A stretch of 64,000 bases of DNA. It comes from Yamagishiella unicocca. Its lineage: Eukaryota; Chlorophyta; Chlorophyceae; Chlamydomonadales; Volvocaceae. The notes below the pieces were generated by a model. The model saw only the letters and a list, made by a program, of their open reading frames with translations, was not told the origin of the DNA and made no database searches. Both the position numbers and the translations under genes were made by a program. Shown here piece after piece: positions 56,801 to 64,000 of this stretch (its first letter is position 1; every line of letters starts with the position of its first letter). The DNA is taken from the NCBI GenBank assembly GCA_003116995.1, contig BDSL01000140.1, positions 62,001 through 126,000 on the forward strand, read 5' to 3'.

Positions 56801-58864
56801 GGAACGTCCCCACCGAAATTCGCCTCTCGGGATCGCCGCACGAGGACGTCCGGGCCAATCGGCAAGCATCGGCTTCTCCGGCAACCTTCGATCGGCCTCG
56901 CTCTTGGGCACGCAGCTTAACGGTAGCAAGAACTAGGTGAAAGGAACGTCCCCACCGAAATTCGCCTCTCGGGATCGCCGCACGAGGACGTCCGGGCCAA
57001 TCGGCAAGCATCGGCTTCTCCGGCAACCTTCGATCGGCCTCGCTCTTGGGCACGCAGCTTAACGGTAGCAAGAACTAGGTGAAAGGAACGTCCCCACCGA
57101 AATTCGCCTCTCGGGATCGCCGCACGAGGACGTCCGGGCCAATCGGCAAGCATCGGCTTCTCCGGCAACCTTCGATCGGCCTCGCTCTTGGGCACGCAGC
57201 TTAACGGTAGCAAGAACTAGGTGAAAGGAACGTCCCCACCGAAATTCGCCTCTCGGGATCGCCGCACGAGGACGTCCGGGCCAATCGGCAAGCATCGGCT
57301 TCTCCGGCAACCTTCGATCGGCCTCGCTCTTGGGCACGCAGCTTAACGGTAGCAAGAACTAGGTGAAAGGAACGTCCCCACCGAAATTCGCCTCTCGGGA
57401 TCGCCGCACGAGGACGTCCGGGCCAATCGGCAAGCATCGGCTTCTCCGGCAACCTTCGATCGGCCTCGCTCTTGGGCACGCAGCTTAACGGTAGCAAGAA
57501 CTAGGTGAAAGGAAGTCCCCACCGAAATTCGCCTCTGGGATCGCCGCACGAGGACGTCCGGGCCACGGGCAATCGGCAAGCATCGGCTTCTCCGGCAACC
57601 TTCGATCGGCCTCGCTCTTGGGCACGCAGCTTAACGGTAGCAAGAACTAGGTGAAAGGAACGTCCCCACCGAAATTCGCCTCTCGGGATCGCCGCACGAG
57701 GACGTCCGGGCCAATCGGCAAGCACCGGCTTCTCCGGCAACCTTCGATCGGCCTCGCTCTTGGGCACGCAGCTTAACGGTAGCAAGAACTAGGTGAAAGG
57801 AACGTCCCCACCGAAATTCGCCTCTCGGGATCGCCGCACGAGGACGTCCGGGCCAATCGGCAAGCACCGGCTTCTCCGGCAACCTTCGATCGGCCTCGCT
57901 CTTGGGCACGCAGCTTAACGGTAGCAAGAACTAGGTGAAAGGAACGTCCCCACCGAAATTCGCCTCTCGGGATCGCCGCACGAGGACGTCCGGGCCAATC
58001 GGCAAGCACCGGCTTCTCCGGCAACCTTCGATCGGCCTCGCTCTTGGGCACGCAGCTTAACGGTAGCAAGAACTAGGTGAAAGGAACGTCCCCACCGAAA
58101 TTCGCCTCTCGGGATCGCCGCACGAGGACGTCCGGGCCAATCGGCAAGCATCGGCTTCTCCGGCAACCTTCGATCGGCCTCGCTCTTGGGCACGCAGCTT
58201 AACGGTAGCAAGAACTAGGTGAAAGGAACGTCCCCACCGAAATTCGCCTCTCGGGATCGCCGCACGAGGACGTCCGGGCCAATCGGCAAGCATCGGCTTC
58301 TCCGGCAACCTTCGATCGGCCTCGCTCTTGGGCACGCAGCTTAACGGTAGCAAGAACTAGGTGAAAGGAACGTCCCCACCGAAATTCGCCTCTCGGGATC
58401 GCCGCACGAGGACGTCCGGGCCAATCGGCAAGCATCGGCTTCTCCGGCAACCTTCGATCGGCCTCGCTCTTGGGCACGCAGCTTAACGGTAGCAAGAACT
58501 AGGTGAAAGGAACGTCCCCACCGAAATTCGCCTCTGGGGATCGCCGCACGAGGACGTCCGGGCCAATCGGCAAGCATCGGCTTCTCCGGCAACCTTCGAT
58601 CGGCCTCGCTCTTGGGCACGCAGCTTAACGGTAGCAAGAACTAGGTGAAAGGAACGTCCCCACCGAAATTCGCCTCTGGGGATCGCCGCACGAGGACGTC
58701 CGGGCCAATCGGCAAGCATCGGCTTCTCCGGCAACCTTCGATCGGCCTCGCTCTTGGGCACGCAGCTTAATGGTAGCAAGAACTAGGTGAAAGGAACGTC
58801 CCCACCGAAATTCGCCTCTGGGGATCGCCGCACGAGGACGTCCGGGCCAATCGGCAAGCATCGT
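53859..58864. repeat. Satellite array, 142-bp unit, about 35 copies
   Basis: Head-to-tail units of 142 bp, each with ACGAGGACGTCCGGGCCAAT, TCGATCGGCCTCGCTCTTGG and CTTAACGGTAGCAAGAACTA. I counted 35 copies of CTTAACGGTAG. Units 13-25 (about 55560-57400) look identical, while units at both ends carry variants: AGCACCGG for AGCATCGG, CTGGGG for CTCGGG, CGCATCTT for CGCAGCTT, AATGT for AACGT. One unit is 141 bp (near 55551); units near 57515-57570 have a one-base loss and a CACGGG-type insertion. Because 142 is not a multiple of three, the repeated 98-residue frames on the minus strand are by-products, not genes. No gene, RNA or transposon ends were seen inside. Confidence 0.95.
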
Positions 58865-60928
58865 CTCGTAAGCGGATAGAACGTCTCAAGGCGGAGGGAG
58901 CGCTGCCGGAGGCAGCGCCTGGAGCGCCGTCCCCGGGTTTGGTGGATGTATCCTTTGCTGGTAGGTAGCACCCCACCCCGCAGAGCCCGCTGTTGCTGTT
59001 TATGGTTACAGCTGTTGACGTTTGGCCGCGAATCTTCGATGTTGTGGGTCTTCTCGTCTTGCTCGTCATGTTCCCTTGTTGCCGGTCTGGCCAATGACAC
59101 ATGTTTTGGTTCTGTCCCCGCGCAGGCTCCAAGGCTCCCAAGAAGCTGTCGGAAATAAAAATCAACCCCGCCGTGGCTGCCACCTTTGCCAATATAAGCA
59201 TCCCCGCTTCCAGCAGCACAGGCAGCCTGGGTGAGTCAGCGCAAGGCCCCATGCTAGATGCTACCTGAATCAGCGAACCACGTTGCAGTGGAGTCTCTGA
59301 GCGTCCGGGCAGGAGGGTACTCCTCTGTGATGCTGCACCGTACTGCACCGCCGAGCCGGGTTTCTCCTATGTCATTTCCACGGGTTTCCAAGCTGCCCCG
59401 TCGGATTGGATCGCCGCTGTGTCCTTCTCCGGCCCCCGTGCCCACCCACCCGGTGCTCTCCCAAACCTGTTGCCCGCAGGAAAGCTCGCGCCGCCACCAG
59501 CCGCCGGCAACCTCATTGGCGTGCAGCAGCAAGGAAGCGACAACTCGCTGGACTTGTTTTCGGACAGTTCGGACCCTCGGCCCTCCGTTCCCCAGCAGCA
59601 GGGCGGCGCCGCCGCCACGGATTCGGCGTGGGACGCAGCGTTCGGCAGCGCCGCGCCGTCTTCGGCGGCCACTGACGACCCGTTTGCCAGCTTCCCCAGC
59701 GCACCCGCCCCAGCGCCGGTAGCACTGGTAGCGCCTGTCGCCGCTGCCATAAGTCTCGGGCAAGGATGAGGAAGGGGGCGCGGGCTCGGAACCGGCGATA
59801 GAACCAGGACCCTGCGGCACAAGCGTTGCGCCGTTCCCGCCGGCACACGACGAATGCCATGGGGTCCTGCGCTGTTCAGTTAAAAAGCGGTTGCCTAGAG
59901 GGTATGTCGAGTGTGCGAGAGGCAACCCCAGTGCATGGGACTCTTTCGGTCCGCAGCGGGGCACGCCCAATTTGTACTTAGGTGTCTGCTGCTCTTGAGA
60001 AACGCCGATGCCCCTCTCGCCCCTGTTGGTGCGACCACGTGCCCCGCCCTTACCCTCCTCGCTGGCCCCGTCCACACGCACTCATTCGAGCAGGGACTTG
60101 AATCCCTCTTCGGCAGCGCACCCACAACCTCGTCGCAGTCGGCCGCCGCCCACGTCCGCGCGGCCCTACCCCTCGATGCCTTCTCCGAGCTAAGCGCCTC
60201 ACCAGCCGCGGGTCCCCCAGCTGCTGCCGGCAACAGCACCACGTCAGCAGACCCATTCGCCGCCCTCGCCTCCTCCTCTTCCTCCTTCGCCTCCGCACCA
60301 ACCTTAGCATCCGCCACGGCCATGTCGCGCCCCACGCCCGCCACCGCGGCAGACCCCTTTGCGGCTCTCTCAGCATACCGCGGCACCGCACCTCCGGTGG
60401 CGATGGCACCGCCAAGACCCGCGGCAGCGCCGCTGGCGTTTGACGCCTTCGGCGGCGCCCCGCCAGCAGCACGGACGCCCCAGCCCGCCGCCACCCAACA
60501 CGCGGCCGCTGCCGACCCATTTGCAGCCCTGGCAAGCTCTTCCGCCGCTGCAGCCCCGCCGCCCGCTGCCAGGCCCTCGCAGCCACCGGCGATGACGTTT
60601 GACCCCTTTGCATCCGCGTCGACAGCGATGGCTCCGGCGACGGCGAAACCCGCCGCTGCCGCATTTGATGCGTTCGGAATAAGCGCGCCCGCAGTGCCGG
60701 CGCCAGCAGCGAACGCATTCGGCGATTTCTTCGGGACGAGCTCCGGCCAGAACGGTAGGTCCCGGATGTGGGTTGGGCTAGTGCGGACTGCGCACGCGCG
60801 CGCTGTAAGGTTGCACGCCGCCCGGCCGACCCTCGCGAGAGGGAGGCGGGAAGGTGTGCGAAGCGGGGTATGGTGAGAAACCCGGGAAGCGGGGAAGGGC
60901 TTGCCTGCGCCGAGGATGCCATTTACTC

Positions 60929-62347
60929 GTCCCTATGGCATACTTACCCTCGGTTGCCCCCAGGTTACCGACCTACCGGGCCGTTTACCAAACAGGCTGA
61001 CTGACCCGGTAGCGTGAACGAGGCGCCCGGTTCACCGAAGCCCGGTCAACCGATACAGTAACTGCCTCGGAAAGCCCAACCCACCATCGTTCAAGAAAAC
61101 ATCATAATTTGTAACAAACAATCAACAAAATATGTCTGTGCCCCACTGACAAGCATGTGCATGGGCCCTGTACGGCTCCTTGTGCACCAGCGAAGAGCGG
61201 TGTGTCGCCCATGGCACCTAGGTTTCCCATCTTCAAAAGTAATTATATATCTTCTAAAATAGCTTAGGAACATTTTTCCAGGAAGAAAACGTCGGTGGCA
61301 TCTGTCATAGTTGGCTTATTCAAATAATGAGCGGCCCTAGTGAACGTGGAAACTGTGCCAACCCTTATTGCTAGTATCCACGCTCTTTAAGACGGACTGT
61401 GATAAAGAAAGTCTGCAGCATTCAAAGGCGTCCTGCTGGCTGTGGACGACATTATGACGGCGCTCCGGACTGGCAGCTATTCCCCTACATGCACTACTAC
61501 CCATTGTTTTACCCCAACCTTATCGCCTTTAGCAAGGGATTCCAGGCCTGCGGGGTCACAATAGTGTCGCCACCAGCGGACTTCACTAGCGCTGGCCGCA
61601 TCCTGCCTGCATCGACACGCTGGGTCTTGGGCTGCAGCGCACCAGGACAAAGCCGACAATTGCCCATGGCGATCCGGTCCCAACCGTTCATGGCGGGCAC
61701 CAGGTATGCATGGCATGGAGCCTAAGGACGGGGACCATGTCTTGTCATACAGGTCTAGCGTAAAAGCCACCTGTCCACGCCTGTCTTCCTTGCCCCTCTG
61801 TGCGCCTCCCCCTGTCACCTCCCCATGTATACCAGGGGTGATACTCGGCACCGCTGCTCAATAGCATGGCCCTGTACGTGGCGCCTACCTGACAATGCGC
61901 ATGGAGAGGCATCTGCTGGCATGCACGGTGCTGCAGGAAAGGGTCTCAGCAGCGGCGTGGCTTGGGGCGTCTCAGCCTTAAGCGCAAGATGTGTGGCGTC
62001 CCAGGTGACTACGCAAACGGACGGTGCGGGCGGCAGTATGGAGGGTTGTGCGCGGCGTGTGAGGGTCGCAGCATGTATGGAAACGCACGGGTGGCGACGG
62101 GTGACAGCGTGGACAGACGTGCGCGAGCTGTGGTGACAGCACGCACGGTTCGGGTGACAGCGTGGACGGTTGCACCACCGTCAGTTTAGATAGAAACGAG
62201 AGCTGCTGTTGCACGCGGGTGGTGACGGGTGGCCCTTGTACGCGTGTACCAGACTTAAGCCGACAATTGCCCATGGTGATCAGGTCCCAACCGTTCATGG
62301 CGGGCACCAGGTATGCATGGCATGGAGCCTAAGGACAGACATACGCG
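60929..62347. mobile_element. 1.4-kb insertion in the duplicated copy, possible mobile element
   Basis: The parental locus has one base (39480) where this copy has 1,419 bp. The insert begins GTCCCTATGG and, near its end, has CCTAAGGAC, which are roughly inverted to each other, but no target-site duplication is visible. An 80-bp direct repeat lies at 61650-61729 and 62257-62336, starting AAGCCGACAATTGCCCATGG and ending GGAGCCTAAGGAC; the two copies differ at a few positions. Between them GTGACAGCGTGGAC recurs. No transposase-like frame was seen, so a non-autonomous element is the best guess. Deletion from the parent is the alternative. Confidence 0.5.
61650..62336. repeat. 80-bp direct repeats inside the insertion
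   Basis: Copies at 61650-61729 and 62257-62336, both running from AAGCCGACAATTGCCCATGG through GGTCCCAACCGTTCATGG to CCTAAGGAC. They flank about 530 bp that holds GTGACAGCGTGGAC twice. They could be internal repeats or terminal repeats of a smaller nested unit. Confidence 0.85.
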
Positions 62348-63320
62348 TATCAATGGCGCGTCTCTAACGCGCTCGTTCTCCGGTCTGCCACTCCGGCCAT
62401 ACCTTACACCGCTCACAGGCCAGTCTGCCCCCGCCGGGAGACCCGCCGCGGGAGACCTTTTTGCGGAGGCGCCCTCATTCGCGCCCTTCGCAGCGCCCGG
62501 GGCGGCCGGTGGGCCCGGCGTCGCAGCACCCGGAGGCGCGAATGGTTCAGCCATGGCTATGAACAAGGGTAGTGCCGCGCATGGCGCCTCAGGGCACAAG
62601 ACTGCCGACCCCTTCGCGGGGCTCGGCTTCTAAAAGCGGCGCGGACGCTTGTTCCTAGGGTGTTTGTTGGTACGACTGGGCCGGACTGTAGGTAGAGGCA
62701 AGTGCAGGTTCCTTTGGTCTCAAAAGGTATGCGACTGCATAGGTCTGCATTCTTACGCGCGACGGTAGCGGCCAATGGCCTGAGACATCGCCGTGACGAT
62801 AACGTAATGTCAGGGAGCGCTGTCGGATTGCGTTTCTTGCGGCGTCAGCCGTCGGGACGCCGCTACCTCGAGTGAGAATAAGGGGGTTGGGGGCTTCCCG
62901 ACAGGGCAGCCGGGTGTAGTGTTGGCGCTGGCTCCCAGCTGGTTTGCTTAAGGGGAACGAAACTACATTCCCTCTGGGAAGAGTTGGCCGGAAAGGGTCC
63001 AGTAGCCGTGCGGATGTCGGTATTGCTGGTGCATTGGGCTTGTTATCTGTACGTGCTGGGTGTTTGTGCTAGAGGCAAGATCCGAACAAACCCGGGCCAG
63101 CCGCCCCCACGCCTCCCTCGCGTCGCCCATCGGCGTCAGACGCAGAGGCGGTGCAGTTGTGCTTGCTGCACCCTGCACCCCCAACCGGTATGTGCCATGA
63201 TGTATGCTTCATTCTGACAAAGTACGGACAGTAGTTTGTCCGCCACATGGCGAATCCAACTTTTGCTTCCTTTGCACACTCCCTGCGTCCGTAGGCTCGT
63301 GAGCTCAAACTGCAACCGGG

Positions 63321-63325
63321 TTACA
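63321..63325 (-). terminator. TGTAA signal of the duplicated cysteine synthase copy
   Basis: Conserved counterpart of 40455-40459, 136 bp beyond the stop at 63461. Confidence 0.5.
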
Positions 63326-63460
63326 TCCTGCCACTCTCCCACTCTCGAGAAAAGCTTAAGAGACCAGTCTCACACACTGCCTCCATCCTGACCCATGTAG
63401 CTGCATGCATGCCCTTTCCGCCGCACGGTAGCATCTGCTCGCAGGGGTGTACTTCGCACG

Positions 63461-64000
63461 TCAAGACACGAAGTCCAGAGACCGCCCAGTGCAGCGCGGC
63501 GTAAGGCCCATCTGCGCCAGGTAGTCTGGGCTGTGGAATTTGGAAAGGTGGCGGTGGCCGCCGTCGCACAGCAGCGTCACGATGACGTGGCCGGGGCCCA
63601 GGGCGCGCGCCGCCTTGACGGCGCCCACGCAGTTCATGGCGGCGGAGGAGCCCACCCACAGGCCCTCGTTCCGCAGCAGGTACCCGGCCATCTCCACGGC
63701 CTCACGATCCGTGCCTGCGAGGCGTAGAAAGGCACAAGAACGTCATCAGCATGGCGGGAGGATCGGCGCCACGGCGGGCAACCTCGTCCCTGCATTAAGC
63801 AGCCGCGACCCCGTCTTAGGGCCGCAGGACTCGTCCCAGTATCGCAACCAGAGACCCGGCCCATGAGTACACAGCATGTGTCGGGCCACTCGCGCCCGCA
63901 CCTCGGAATGCGTCGTCGATGAGCGCCTGGTTGAAGTTGGCAGTCAGGCGGTTGATGCCGATGCCCTCGGTGATGGTGTCGAACGGGTTTTTGAGGCGCT
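63461..64000 (-). CDS. Second copy of the cysteine-synthase-2-like gene (partial at edge)
   Basis: The last exon (63714-63461) and part of the preceding exon (64000-63902) are intact and keep reading frame, splice sites and stop. Against the parent the last exon shows Cys to Ser in FH(C/S)PDYLAQMG and Ile to Val in CVG(A)(I/V)KAARAL. All catalytic blocks lie further upstream, outside the window, so whether this is a full second gene or a 3' fragment cannot be decided here. It is on the minus strand, like the parent. Confidence 0.8.

Larger units (their letters stand above)
58865..62633 (+). pseudogene. Truncated epsin copy without ENTH domain
   Basis: Exons matching parental 7 (partial) to 11 are at 58865-58960, 59126-59230, 59480-59748, 60094-60754 and 62419-62633. 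Lengths and phases equal the parent's. The ENTH domain and promoter are missing because the copy begins inside exon 7 at the satellite edge. The donor after 59748 has changed from GT to AT (CCGCTGCC|ATAAGT), which should block normal splicing there. The last intron carries the 1.4-kb insertion. The long exon remains open, with few amino-acid changes, so the event is recent. Transcription from the satellite or a fused upstream exon cannot be excluded. Confidence 0.85.
58865..64000. repeat. Segmental duplication of 37424-41134
   Basis: From CTCGTAAGCGGATAG (58865 here, 37424 in the parent) the sequence follows the parent in the same orientation with only scattered differences, to the window edge (parent 41134). 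It therefore includes the epsin 3' half and the cysteine synthase 3' end. The left breakpoint falls inside epsin exon 7 and directly joins the satellite at AAGCATCG, with at most one untemplated base. A 1,419-bp insertion (60929-62347) is the only large difference. The right breakpoint is outside the window. Confidence 0.95.

Noticed and set aside
53857..58861. More than 30 near-identical 98-residue open frames on the minus strand
   Set aside because: They are by-products of a 142-bp satellite; the unit is not a multiple of three, frames overlap and shift from unit to unit, and the sequence resembles no protein.
53859..58864. CRISPR-like array
   Set aside because: The whole 142-bp unit is repeated with no unique spacers, and the surrounding genes are eukaryotic.

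Overview
This window looks like nuclear DNA from a green alga, most likely a volvocine relative of Chlamydomonas. The genes are GC-rich and cut by many short GT-AG introns. Their proteins are eukaryotic: mitochondrial respiratory-chain factors, an ENTH adaptor, a CTLH/GID subunit. The ciliary GTPase ARL6/BBS3 points to a flagellated cell, and it has Ala where most ARF proteins have the catalytic Gln, which I recall from Chlamydomonas BBS3. TGTAA, the usual chlorophyte poly(A) signal, lies just after two genes. No prokaryotic operon structure, CRISPR array, rRNA or tRNA was seen.

Layout. 1-11.4 kb is gene-poor and full of relics: a perfect 208-bp inverted repeat, a CD36/LIMP-2-like gene fragment with an in-frame stop, broken copies of the 3' end of the neighbouring ARMC8 gene, an unrecognised minus-strand gene relic built on an 84-bp coding minisatellite, and a large imperfect palindrome carrying pieces of that same gene. 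11.4-53.5 kb is a dense run of genes: ARMC8/GID5 (-), SURF1 (+), a small unknown gene (-), NDUFA13/GRIM-19 (+), mitochondrial-type serine hydroxymethyltransferase (+), ARL6/BBS3 (-), an epsin-like ENTH protein (+), a cysteine-synthase-2-like PLP enzyme (-) and a POLQ/TEBICHI-type helicase (+). Exon chains were joined by reading frame and intron phase and give complete proteins for all of these except POLQ. Four pairs are head to head with 282-531 bp between start codons, so shared promoters are likely.

53.5-64 kb is structurally disturbed. The POLQ gene stops in an intron just after its helicase-type region, with no polymerase domain in the window. About 320 bp later a 5-kb satellite begins: about 35 copies of a 142-bp unit. 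The satellite abuts a second copy of 37.4-41.1 kb (epsin 3' half plus cysteine synthase 3' end), which starts inside an epsin exon, has lost one splice donor, carries a 1.4-kb insertion, and runs off the right edge.

The genes do not form one pathway. Several serve mitochondria (SURF1 for cytochrome oxidase assembly, NDUFA13 for complex I, SHMT for one-carbon metabolism). The others serve protein turnover (ARMC8), cilia (ARL6), vesicle traffic (epsin), sulfur/PLP chemistry (cysteine synthase-like) and DNA repair (POLQ).
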